A DNA stretch of 64,000 nucleotides. Origin: Actinomadura sp. NBRC 104412 (GTDB lineage: Bacteria; Actinomycetota; Actinomycetes; Streptosporangiales; Streptosporangiaceae). Location of the stretch: contig NZ_BSTM01000004.1 of the NCBI RefSeq assembly GCF_030269515.1, positions 1 through 64,000 on the forward strand, written 5' to 3'. The notes under the pieces were generated by a model. It saw only the letters and a program-made list of their open reading frames with translations. It had not been told where the DNA came from and searched no databases. Position numbers and translations under genes: made by a program. Positions 46,701 to 57,115 of this stretch are shown piece after piece (position 1 is the stretch's first letter; every line of letters begins with the position of its first letter).

Positions 46701-48681
46701 GGAAGAGCTCCTTGGCGGTCTCGTCCGGGATGCCCTCCGGCGGCCGGTAGCGCAGCCCCAGGTCATAGATCCACGCCCGCTCCCGTTCGAGCGCCGCCTG
46801 GGAGGACGACCCCGCCGACCCGGCGGCGACCGCCTCGCCGCCCCTCGGCTCGGTGCGGGGCGCGCGCGGGACGATCTCGTACGGCCGCTCGTCGATCACC
46901 TCGACGCCCATGTTCTGCAGCAGCGGCAGGATCCGGGACAGCGAGATCGGCTCGCCCAGCCGGTAGATCTTCAGCCGCCGCTCGCCCGGCGCCGCGCCGT
47001 ACGGCTCGTAGAGGTTGATCGAGGTGTCGTGGTCGGCGCCGAGCCCGTCCAGCCGCTTGAGGTCGGCGACGGCGGTACGGGCCGGGAAGTCGGCCTTGTA
47101 GCCCTCGGGGAACGCCTCCCCGTACCGGCGGGTGAGCAGGCCGGCCTGCTCCTCGCCGCACTGCTCGACGATGGCGTCGGCCAGGTCGTCGGCCCAGGAG
47201 CGGGTCGCCGCGGCCAGCCGGGTCTCCAGCTCGTCGGCGTCCACGTCCGGCAGCGGCCGGCCGCGCTCGCCGCGCACCACCACGTGCAGCCTGGCCAGGA
47301 CCGACTCGGTCACGTTGGCGCTGTAGTCGACGCTGACGCCGTCGAACGCGCCGCGCAGGATCTCCTGGATGCGCAGCCGGACCTGGGTGGTGTAGCGGTC
47401 GCGCGGGAGGTAGACCATGCAGGACATGAACCGCCCGTACAGGTCCTTGCGCAGGAACAGCTTGAGCCGGCGGCGGTCGCGCAGCCGCAGCACGCCGATC
47501 GCGATGGGCAGCAGGTCGTCCACCGAGATCTGGAACAGCTCGTCGCGCGGGTAGCTCTCCAGTATCTCGATCAGATCCTGGCCGTCGTAGCTGTCGGCGG
47601 TGAACTCCGCGCGCTCCAGCACCTCGGCCAGCTTCTTCTTCAGCACCGGGACGTTGGCGATCGACTCGCTGTAGGCGTCGTGCGTGAACAGGCCCAGGAA
47701 GCGGCGCTCGCCCACCACCTCGCCCTTGGCGTCGAACTTCTTGACGCCGATGTAGTCCAGGTAGGTGGAACGGTGCACGGTCGACCGCGAGTTGGCCTTG
47801 GTCAGCACCAGCAGCCGCTTCTCCGTGGCCCTGGCCCTGACCTCGGGGGGCAGCGCGGCGAAGCTGTCGGACTCGCGTTTGTCGCTGCGCAGCAGGCCCA
47901 GGCCGGTGCCCGGCTCCGGCTTCAGCGCCGCACCGTCGTCGCTGAGGGTGTAGTCGCGGTAGCCGAGGAAGGTGAAGTGGCCGTCGGCCAGCCAGTCCAG
48001 CAGCTCGACGCCCTCGGCGAGCTCGGCCTCCGGCAGCGGCGGCGGCTCCTCCTGGATCCGCAGCGCGATCTCACCGGCCCGCGACCGCATCTTCTGCTCG
48101 TCCTCGACCGCGACCCGCACGTCGTGCAGCACGCGCAGCAGGTCGCGCTCCAGCTCGTCCAGGCGCGCCCGGTCACTGGTACGGTCCACCTCGATGTGGA
48201 TCCACGACTCGTCGAGGTCGTGGTCGCTCGCCATCTTGTGCCGGAACGCCTTGAGCCTGCCGGTCACGTCCCGGTCCACCCCGAGCAGCGGGTGGACGAT
48301 CAGGTGGGTGGTGAGCTGGTGCCGGTTCAGCTCCATGGTCACCGAGTCGACCAGGAACGGCATGTCGTCGGTGACCACCTGCACGACGGTGTGCCCGGGG
48401 TCCCAGCCGTGCTCCTCCAGCGTCGGCGTGAAGATCCTCACCTTGGCGCGGCCCTGCGGCCGCTCCTCGCCGAGGAGCCGGTGCGCCATGGCAGGCCCGC
48501 CGACGTCGGCCGGGTCGCGCGACAGCAGGTCCTCCGGCGCCACGTTGCGGTAGTAGAGCCGTAGGTACTCGACCGCCTCCGGCACCTCGCCGCGGCGCCC
48601 TCCCCGGCGCTGCGCGCATGTCTCCGCCGCCCGCCGGAGCAGGTCGTCCTTCGCCTGATCGAGCTTGCCGACCATCAACAA
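43774..48681 (-). CDS. NAD-specific glutamate dehydrogenase, 180-kDa class
   Basis: A 1635-residue enzyme of the large bacterial NAD-GDH class (like Rv2476c). An N-terminal regulatory part of about 700 residues contains ACT-like segments; the catalytic domain follows, with [20 protein letters not shown], the lysine-bearing [15 protein letters not shown], and the nucleotide-binding region [20 protein letters not shown]. A long C-terminal helical part completes the usual length. It deaminates glutamate to 2-oxoglutarate and ammonium with NAD+. Transcribed alone; ATG 48681 follows a GGGGAG-type site. Confidence 0.93.
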   Translation of the reverse strand: [1635 protein letters not shown]

Positions 48682-48784
48682 CTCCCCTTGAAGCCCCTCG
48701 CCACCCCGTTGTGGCGCCGCTCACTGCGCAAGCGTAGCCATGAACCGACCCAAAGCCGACCGGGAGACATCGACCCGCGGGGGG

Positions 48785-50404
48785 TCAGCATCCTTCCTGC
48801 GGGGGCGGGTCGGGGCATTCGTCCGGAGGTGTCGGAGTCGTCTGCGTCGGCGTCACGCTCGGCTCCGGCTCGGGGCTGGACGGCTCGTCGCTCGGCGTCG
48901 GGGTCGCCGAGACGGACGGCGAGGGCGTCGGCGTCTCGGACGGCGGCCGGTAGGTCGGCATGGGCTGCCGCACCGGCGTCTCCTCGACGGGCATGGACGG
49001 CTCGATGCTGGGGGACGCGCTGACGGACGGGGGCGGCTGCCGCCAGTCGTTGACCGGATGCCCGGTCTTGCCGTCCTCGCCGCCGTTCAGGGCGATCACC
49101 ATCGAGACGACCGCGATGGTGACGACCGACGCGGCCGCGCCGGCGACCGCGGCGGCCCGGCGCGGGCTCGACACCGCCTGGCGGAGCCTGCTCCCGCCGC
49201 CACCGGCGACCTCGCGGGGCTGCGTGTTCTGCACGGCCCACTCCGCCGAGGACGACGGGTGGGGGCCGACCACGTGCTCACCGGTGTCGCGGGACCGGAC
49301 CGGCGGGTCGGGCCAGTCGCCGAACTCGGCGACCTCGGCGACCTCGCGCGAGTCCCAGGCATCGCCGCCGTCGTCCCGCGGCCCGACCTCGTACTCGCCG
49401 GACCCCGCGGTCTCGTCGAACTCCAGCCGGTGGCCGGTGCCGACCGCGGCGCGGGTGGACACGGCGGTGAACGCCTCGTCGTCGCCGAGCTCGGCGGCCA
49501 GCACGCTGCCGGCGGCCAGCATCGCCGTCGCGTCCGCCGCCTCACCGGCCCCCGCGGCGCCGGCGGTCTCGCGCAGGCCGGCGGCGGGTGTGGGCGCCGT
49601 CTGGTGGCCGAGCAGCCGCATCAGCAACTGCTGCGCGTCGGGACGGTTGGCCGGCTCCTTGTCCAGGCAGTCGACGACCAAGTCGCGCAGCGGCCCGTCC
49701 AGGTCGCCCAGCTCCGGCTCGTTGTGCAGGATCCGGTTGATGACGGCCGGGATCGTGTCCTGCCCGAACGGCGGCTCGCCCGTCGCGGCGAAGACCAGCG
49801 TGGCCGCCCAGCAGAACACGTCGGCCGGGGGCCCGATCTCGTCGCCCTGCAACTGCTCGGGCGCCATGTACGAGGGGGTGCCGATCACCTTGCTGGTCAG
49901 CGTGGTGGCGCCGCTGATCGCGCGGGCCACCCCGAAGTCGATCAGGCGCGGCCCGTCGGCGCCGATCAGCACGTTGTGCGGCTTGAAGTCGCGGTGGATG
50001 ATCTCGGCCTGGTGGATCGCCGCCAGCGCCGTGGCGGTGCCGACCGCCAGCCGCTCCAGCGCGGCACCGCCCAGCGGCCCCTGCGAGAGCACCAGCTCGT
50101 TGAGGGACGGGCCGGGGACGTACTCGCTGACGATGTAGGGGCGGTCGCCGTCGGCATCGGCGTCCAGCACCTGCGCGGTGCAGAACGGCGCGACCTTCTT
50201 GGCCACCTCCAGCTCGCGCAGGAACCGGGCGCGCGCCTTGTCGTCGGAGGTCAGCTCGGAGTGCAACAGCTTGAGCGCGACCCGCGAGCCCCGCCCGTCC
50301 TCGGCGAGGAACACGGTGCCCTGGCCGCCCTCGCCGATGCGGCCGATCAGGGCGTACGGCCCAAGGCGCTCCGGATCACCGGAACGCAGCGCCGCAACCT
50401 CCAT
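48785..50404 (-). CDS. membrane Ser/Thr protein kinase
   Basis: A 539-residue kinase. Domain at about 16–270: glycine loop GRIGEGGQGTVFLAE, K45 (VALKLL), catalytic IHRDFKPHNVLI (D139, K141, N144), DFG D156, and APE in MAPEQL. An acidic juxtamembrane linker leads to one membrane segment (about 417–440), then a Pro/Ser/Thr-rich extracytoplasmic tail ending DECPDPPPQEGC with two cysteines. No PASTA repeats are present, so it is not PknB itself. The tail looks like a cell-wall-spanning stalk. The 237 bases upstream contain no gene. Confidence 0.9.
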   Translation of the reverse strand: MEVAALRSGDPERLGPYALIGRIGEGGQGTVFLAEDGRGSRVALKLLHSELTSDDKARARFLRELEVAKKVAPFCTAQVLDADADGDRPYIVSEYVPGPSLNELVLSQGPLGGAALERLAVGTATALAAIHQAEIIHRDFKPHNVLIGADGPRLIDFGVARAISGATTLTSKVIGTPSYMAPEQLQGDEIGPPADVFCWAATLVFAATGEPPFGQDTIPAVINRILHNEPELGDLDGPLRDLVVDCLDKEPANRPDAQQLLMRLLGHQTAPTPAAGLRETAGAAGAGEAADATAMLAAGSVLAAELGDDEAFTAVSTRAAVGTGHRLEFDETAGSGEYEVGPRDDGGDAWDSREVAEVAEFGDWPDPPVRSRDTGEHVVGPHPSSSAEWAVQNTQPREVAGGGGSRLRQAVSSPRRAAAVAGAAASVVTIAVVSMVIALNGGEDGKTGHPVNDWRQPPPSVSASPSIEPSMPVEETPVRQPMPTYRPPSETPTPSPSVSATPTPSDEPSSPEPEPSVTPTQTTPTPPDECPDPPPQEGC

Positions 50405-50641
50405 GCGTCAGACCGCCCTCTCTGGACCGACGGGACCGGGTCGCCGAGCCGGACCGATCCCGGTCGGCGCAGACCGATCCCCTGATTGTGGGACGCCCCA
50501 AACCCGGGGCGAGTTCACCGGACCCGAGAACCCATGCACCGGCCGAAGCCGCACATACCCGGTGACCGGGACATCATTCCATGCCTCTCGTGATCACCGA
50601 GGGAATTGAGCGGTTCGGATCTCACCGGCACCGAAGTGGCG

Positions 50642-52603
50642 TCAGGGGACGTAGTGATCGAGGACCTCGGGGTTGGCGAGCGAGTCGCGGTTGGCGGCCT
50701 TCTCGACCGGGGTCCCCTGGAGGATCCGGCGGACCGGCACCTCCAGCTTCTTACCCGACAGCGTACGCGGGACGCCCGGGACCTGGTGGATCTCGTCCGG
50801 GACGTGGCGTGGCGACAGCGCCGAGCGCAGCTCCCGCTTGAGCCGGCCGACCAGCTCCTCGGTCAGCTCCGCGCCCTCGGCGGGCTGGACGTACAGGACC
50901 AGCCGCCCCTCCTCACCCAGCCGTCCGGTGTCGATGACCAGGCTGTCGGCGATCTCGGGGAACGCCTCCACCACGCGGTAGAAGTCGGCGGTGCCCATCC
51001 GCACCCCGCCCCGGTTGAGCGTCGAGTCGGAACGCCCGTAGATCACGCAGCCGCCGTCCGGGCGGATCTTGATCCAGTCGCCGTGCCGCCACACGCCGGG
51101 GAACATCTCGAAGTACGACTCGCGGTAGCGCGCGCCATCGTCGTCGCGCCAGAAGAACACCGGCATCGACGGCATGGGCTCGGTGATGACCAGTTCCCCG
51201 ACCTCGTCGATGACCGGCTTGCCGTCGTCCCCGTACGCCTCGACCTTGGCGCCCAGGCCGCGGCACTGGATGACGCCCGCGTACAGGGGCAGCAGCAGGG
51301 ACGGGCCGACGAAGCCGGTGCACAGGTCGGTGCCGCCGGAGATGGAGCCGAGGAGCAGGTCCTTGCCGACCGCCTCGTACACCCAGGCGAACCCCTCCGG
51401 GGGCAGCGGCGACCCGGTGGAGCCGATGCCGCGCAGCCGCGACAGGTCATACTCTTCGCCTGGGCGTTCGTTCCGCTTGGCGCAGGCGGTGATGTAGGGC
51501 GCGCCCAAGCCCATGTAGGTGACGCCCGTGTCGGCGGCCACCTTCCACAGGTCGAGGGGTGCGCCGTCGTACAGGACGACGGTGGATCCCACCAGCAGGC
51601 CGCCGATGAGGTAGTTCCACATCATCCAGCCGGTGGTGGTGTACCAGAAGAAGACATCCCCGGGACCCAGGTCCTGATGGAAGGTGAGCGCCTTGAGGTG
51701 CTCAAAGACGATCCCGCCGTGCCCGTGCACGATCGGCTTGGGCAGCCCGGTCGTCCCCGACGAGTACACCACCCACAGCGGGTGGTCGAACGGGACGGGC
51801 TCGAACTCCAGCTCGTCCTGGCCGGGCTTGGGCAGGTCGGCCCAGCGCATGCCGACGCGGAGGCCGTCGGGGGCGGAGGCCGGGTCCAGGTACGGGACCA
51901 GGACGGTCGCGGCCAGCGTGGGCAGCGCCGCCTCGATCTCCGCGACGACCTCGCGCCGGTCGAACCGCTTGCCGTTGTAGCCGTAGCCGTCCACGGCGAC
52001 CAGCACCTTGGGCTCGATCTGCGCGAACCGGTCGATCACCGAGGCCGAGCCGAAGTCGGGCGAGCAGGACGACCAGATCGCGCCGAGCGAGACGGTGGCC
52101 AGGAAGCAGATCAGCGCCTCGGGGATGCTGGGCAGGTAGGCCGCCACCCGGTCGCCCTTTCCGACGCCCAGCTCGGCCAGCCCGGCACGGACCTCCGCGA
52201 CCTGGAGGCACAGCTCGCGGCCCGACAGGACGCGGTGCCCGCCCGCCTCGGAGCGGAAGATCACCGCGGTGCCGTCCGGGTCGGCCTGGGCGTGCCGCAG
52301 CGCGTTCGCGGCGTAGTTGAGGGTCGCGCCCGGGAACCATCGCAGCCCGTCCACCGGCGTGGGCCCGCCGGTGCGCACCGGGCCGTCGCCCCGCTCGCCC
52401 ACGACCCCGAAGTACGACCAGAGCGCGTCCCAGAACGCGTCGATCTCGCTCACCGACCAGCGCCACAGCTCGTCATAGGACTCGGCCCGCACACCGCGCT
52501 CCCGCAGCCAGCGCATGAAGCGGGTCACCCGCGCGTTGGCGGCGACCTCCTCCGACGGCTCCCACAGCAGCGTGCCCTCGGCCACCTCGTGATCACGCGA
52601 CAT
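50642..52603 (-). CDS. acetoacetyl-CoA synthetase
   Basis: A 653-residue AMP-forming ligase of the acetoacetate–CoA ligase type. P-loop VVYSSGTTGLPKPIVHGHGG, the SISGGTDLCTGFVGP adenylate motif typical of this subfamily, YGRSDSTLNRGGVRMGTADF, and the catalytic lysine in TLSGKKLEVPVRR near the C-terminus. It converts acetoacetate, ATP and CoA to acetoacetyl-CoA, linking ketone-body or PHB metabolism to central carbon. ATG 52603 has GGGAGGA about 5 bases upstream, and that leader is tandemly duplicated. Confidence 0.92.
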   Translation of the reverse strand: MSRDHEVAEGTLLWEPSEEVAANARVTRFMRWLRERGVRAESYDELWRWSVSEIDAFWDALWSYFGVVGERGDGPVRTGGPTPVDGLRWFPGATLNYAANALRHAQADPDGTAVIFRSEAGGHRVLSGRELCLQVAEVRAGLAELGVGKGDRVAAYLPSIPEALICFLATVSLGAIWSSCSPDFGSASVIDRFAQIEPKVLVAVDGYGYNGKRFDRREVVAEIEAALPTLAATVLVPYLDPASAPDGLRVGMRWADLPKPGQDELEFEPVPFDHPLWVVYSSGTTGLPKPIVHGHGGIVFEHLKALTFHQDLGPGDVFFWYTTTGWMMWNYLIGGLLVGSTVVLYDGAPLDLWKVAADTGVTYMGLGAPYITACAKRNERPGEEYDLSRLRGIGSTGSPLPPEGFAWVYEAVGKDLLLGSISGGTDLCTGFVGPSLLLPLYAGVIQCRGLGAKVEAYGDDGKPVIDEVGELVITEPMPSMPVFFWRDDDGARYRESYFEMFPGVWRHGDWIKIRPDGGCVIYGRSDSTLNRGGVRMGTADFYRVVEAFPEIADSLVIDTGRLGEEGRLVLYVQPAEGAELTEELVGRLKRELRSALSPRHVPDEIHQVPGVPRTLSGKKLEVPVRRILQGTPVEKAANRDSLANPEVLDHYVP

Positions 52604-52607
52604 GATC

Positions 52608-52659
52608 GTCCTCCCGCCCTTCCAGCATCAATGCCGAGTCCTCCCGCCCTTCCAGCATC
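52608..52659 (-). repeat. tandem duplication of the aacS leader
   Basis: The 22-base GTCCTCCCGCCCTTCCAGCA-TC segment occurs at 52608–52629 and 52638–52659 (30-base period). On the coding strand it contains AAGGGCGGGAGGAC, the Shine–Dalgarno region of the acetoacetyl-CoA synthetase gene, so the ribosome site is present twice, only the nearer copy being correctly spaced. Confidence 0.8.
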
Positions 52660-52749
52660 GAGCCGAGGATATGACGCGCGCCACCCGGGCAACTCCGGCG
52701 GGCTGTGCTTATTGCAGGCGCGAGCGGCGCTCCTCGCCTTGGCGGCTCG

Positions 52750-53148
52750 TCGCTTGTCGCGCCTGCGGCGATCGCTGCATCGCTCCGACTCGCCCAGGGG
52801 CTCGCTCCGCGATCAGATTCTCGCTCCGCTCGAATCTGCCTTCGGACGCGATCGCAACGCCTGGCCGCCGTTCGTGGCTGGGGCTGGGGTGAGTGCGGCT
52901 GTGCTTATTGCAGGCGTGAGCTGCGCTCGTGTTTATGGCAGGCGCGAGCTGCGCTCGTCGCTGGCGCTCCTCGCTTGTCGCGCCTGCGGCGATCGCTGCA
53001 TCGCTCCGACTCGCCCAGGGGCTCGCTCCGCGATCAGATTCTCGCTCCGCTCGAATCTGCCTTCGGACGCGATCGCAACGCCTGGCCGCCGTTCGTGGCT
53101 GGGGCTGGGGTGAGTGCGGCTGTGGTTATTGCAGGCGTGAGCTGCGCT
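52750..53148. repeat. 178-bp direct repeat pair with short satellite units
   Basis: Bases 52750–52927 and 52971–53148 are identical except at one position (C52904/G53125). A shorter unit, TATTGCAGGCG(C/T)GAGC followed by GCGCT, recurs at about 52709, 52905, 52933 (as TATGGCAGG) and 53126, bounding the large copies. The repeat is rich in CGCTCCG/GCTCGCTCCG words. The whole 650-base gap between aacS and the HAD gene carries no supported gene, although frames on the plus strand stay open through it. Confidence 0.9.
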
Positions 53149-53248
53149 TTTCGCCTGGGGGCTCGCTTTGCGATCAGGGCTCGCGGGTTTGGGTCTGCCT
53201 TTGGGTGCGGCGGTTGGGTGAACGTTTGGGGCCACCGAGCGTGGTCAG

Positions 53249-53959
53249 TCAGCGGCTGGTGAGTTCCAGGACGGCGCGGACCACGGCGTCGGTGTCGGCC
53301 AGGGTCGGCAGGACCACGTCGGCCCCCGCGCCGCGCAGCTCCGCGGCGGTCGCGCTGCCGGTCGCCACCGCGATGATCGGCGACCGGGCGATGTGCGCGG
53401 CCTGCACGTCCCGTGGCGAGTCGGCGATGTAGACGGTCGCCGACTCCCCGTACTGGACGCCGTTCTTCGCGCCCGCCCTGCTGCGTGCCAGCTCCAGCAG
53501 CGCGGCCTTGCTGTAGACGCCGTTCTCGTAGCCGCCGACCTCCAGGTCGAGCCGGTCGGCCAGGCCGAGCTCGGTCACCTTCAGCACCGCGTTGGGCTCG
53601 ATCGAGCCGGTCAGCACCGACTGCGCGGTGTCGGGCAGCCGTCCCAGCGCGTCCAGCGTCTCCCTGGCCCCGGCCAGCACCCGGCCGTGCGCCTTCAGGT
53701 CCGCGCGGCGCGTCGCGAACGCCTCGGCCAGCGCGCGCATGAAGGCGGGCAGATGGTCGTCGGTGGTGACCACGTCGTTGAACGCCAGCGTCTCGAAGAT
53801 GATCTCCGACTCGGTGCGGCCGGGGGTGGGCGCCAGGCGCACCAGCGGGCGGCCGATGGTCCGCTGGAACGCCTCGGCGTAGACCTCCCGGGTGACCCGT
53901 CCGACGTCCACGAGCGTGTGATCGATGTTCCACAGCACCAGACGGTTCAGCGTCGTCAT
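53249..53959 (-). CDS. HAD-superfamily protein with Asn in place of the nucleophile
   Basis: A 236-residue haloacid-dehalogenase fold: a phosphoglycolate-phosphatase-like N-terminus LVLWNIDHTLVD, a helical cap, VLTGSI (motif II Thr/Ser), a Lys in SKAALLEL, and TVYIADSPRDVQAA (motif III/IV). Motif I normally reads DxD; here it is N11-I-D13, so the residue that forms the phospho-aspartate is absent while the second Asp and the other motifs are kept. It is likely a non-phosphatase binding protein or uses an altered mechanism. The gene lies just after the direct repeats. Confidence 0.8.
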   Translation of the reverse strand: MTTLNRLVLWNIDHTLVDVGRVTREVYAEAFQRTIGRPLVRLAPTPGRTESEIIFETLAFNDVVTTDDHLPAFMRALAEAFATRRADLKAHGRVLAGARETLDALGRLPDTAQSVLTGSIEPNAVLKVTELGLADRLDLEVGGYENGVYSKAALLELARSRAGAKNGVQYGESATVYIADSPRDVQAAHIARSPIIAVATGSATAAELRGAGADVVLPTLADTDAVVRAVLELTSR

Positions 53960-54073
53960 CCCGTTCCCATGCGCATCGGAGGGCGGCGCGGCGCGGCGCG
54001 GCCGTCGCGTCGCGTGCGGACATATCGTCGGCCCTGGCGCCCGCTTCCCGCAAGGCGACAGAGATGTGGCCGG

Positions 54074-55705
<1,632 letters not shown>

Positions 55706-55766
55706 CTTCGCTCCCTGGATGTTCCGGCCGGCACGCCAGAGATACCCACGGGAGGACGCCCCGAAA

Positions 55767-56273
55767 TCAGGGGACCAGGTGCTCCAGCTCCTGGGTGGCG
55801 TACCAGAGCAGCTCGTGCCCCTCGGCGCCGTCGACGGTGAAGCGGGCGTCCTCGTCGCCCTTGTCGGCGGCCGGCACGGCCTGGACGGCGGCCCGGACGT
55901 CGGCGACGGCGGACTCGTCGTCCACATGGCCGGAGGCGATCGCGCGCCACGGGATCGGCTCGGTCACCTGGACGAGGGCCCGGGTCTGCTCGTCGAACCG
56001 GTCGCCGGACCCGGCGCGGACCAGCTCGTCGGGGACCTCGGCGGCCAGGACGACCCGCCGCGCGGGGGTCTCCGGCTCGGCGGCCAGCAGCCGCAGCGAG
56101 GCGCGGGCGGCGGCGGTCATCGCCGCGTACTCCAGCTCCTCGAGATCGCCCGACGCGTACCACTCGCGCAGCGCGGGCGTCACCGCGTACGCGGCGAGCG
56201 GCGCGGGCCCGACCTCCTTGTCCGCCAGGACGCGGGCGAGGCCGGTGAGCGTGGACGGGACATAGACGCGCAT
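55767..56273 (-). CDS. DUF6912-family protein
   Basis: A 168-residue protein starting MRVYVPSTLTGLARVL, the typical opening of DUF6912, with YAVTPALREWYASGDLEELEYA and a C-terminal HELLWYATQELEHLV. No membrane segment or catalytic motif is evident. Found widely in actinobacteria; function unknown. Confidence 0.75.
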   Translation of the reverse strand: MRVYVPSTLTGLARVLADKEVGPAPLAAYAVTPALREWYASGDLEELEYAAMTAAARASLRLLAAEPETPARRVVLAAEVPDELVRAGSGDRFDEQTRALVQVTEPIPWRAIASGHVDDESAVADVRAAVQAVPAADKGDEDARFTVDGAEGHELLWYATQELEHLVP

Positions 56274-56334
56274 GACGCTCGGCAGTCTGCCAGATCACCG
56301 CACCGGCCGGTGCGCAGGCCGTCCCCTGGGCGGG

Positions 56335-57000
56335 TCAGACGGGCAGCCCCATGGCCCGCAGGCCGGTGAGGGTCGTGTCCACGCCGGTGTGGTGGATGGC
56401 CCGCATGCCCACGGCGCGGGCAGCGGCGATGTTGTGCTCGATGTCGTCGATGAACACGCACTGCTCGGCGGGCAGCCCCACCAGGTCGAGGGCGTGCCGG
56501 AAGATGCGCTCGTCCGGTTTGCGCATGCCGACCTCCGCGGAGATCACCACGGCGTCGAACAGTTCGGCGAACAGGTCGCGCGGGTAGTCGTTGCCCCAGG
56601 AGTTGGACAGCAGCGCGGTGCGCAGCCCCGCGGCGCGTGCGGTGCGCAACGCCTCGTACATGGGCTCGACCGGGGCGAACGCGCCGAACATCCGGTTGAT
56701 CAGGCCCTCGGCCGCGACCGGGCCGCCGTCCACGGTCACCAGCTCGGCGGCCAGCAGCCGCTCGAACTCGGCGACCTGGAGGCTGCCGTCCTCCAGCCCG
56801 TGCACGGGGTTGGAGCCGCCGCTGCCGTAGGCGCCGGCGACCCACGCGCGCATCACCGTCCGGTAGCGCTCGGGGTCGATCCGCTCGGCGGCCAGCCAGA
56901 CGGCGATCGCCTCGTTCAGCGGGGAGGTCAGCACGCCGCCCCAGTCGGTGATGACTGCTTTGACGTGGTTGGCCGGGGATTGGGGGGATTCGACGCTCAC
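56335..57000 (-). CDS. HAD-family phosphatase (IA, variant 3-like)
   Basis: A 221-residue HAD hydrolase. Motif I is ITDWGGVL (Asp then W-G-G), motif II LLSNSW, motif III Lys in RKPDERIF, and motif IV VFIDDIEHNIAAARAVGM. This is the subfamily that includes YihX-like sugar phosphatases and epoxide-hydrolase N-terminal domains. The GTG at 57000 lies 6 bases after TACCAT (complement of 57007–57012) with no Shine–Dalgarno, a leaderless arrangement; a longer frame upstream lacks support. Confidence 0.8.
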   Translation of the reverse strand: MSVESPQSPANHVKAVITDWGGVLTSPLNEAIAVWLAAERIDPERYRTVMRAWVAGAYGSGGSNPVHGLEDGSLQVAEFERLLAAELVTVDGGPVAAEGLINRMFGAFAPVEPMYEALRTARAAGLRTALLSNSWGNDYPRDLFAELFDAVVISAEVGMRKPDERIFRHALDLVGLPAEQCVFIDDIEHNIAAARAVGMRAIHHTGVDTTLTGLRAMGLPV

Positions 57001-57115
57001 GGGCTGATGGTAAGCGATGCCCGTTCCCGGGCGGCACCGGAGGCCGTGATCACGCAACCGGCGGCGGTGGCGACTGCATGATCACGCGCGTACCCCCCGG
57101 TGGGTCCGGTCGGCG

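Noticed and set aside
44083..48564. 1493-codon open frame on the plus strand across the NAD-GDH gene
   Set aside because: It is antisense to a full-length, motif-complete GDH. The peptide is Arg/Gly/Val-rich with no domain; G/C at third positions removes stops in that frame.
52705..53148. CRISPR-like array
   Set aside because: Only two long copies, with no regular short repeat/spacer pattern and no cas genes in the window.
52602..53432. Plus-strand ORFs reading through the direct repeats
   Set aside because: The same peptide recurs because the DNA repeats. No Shine–Dalgarno or domain is present, and other frames are equally open.
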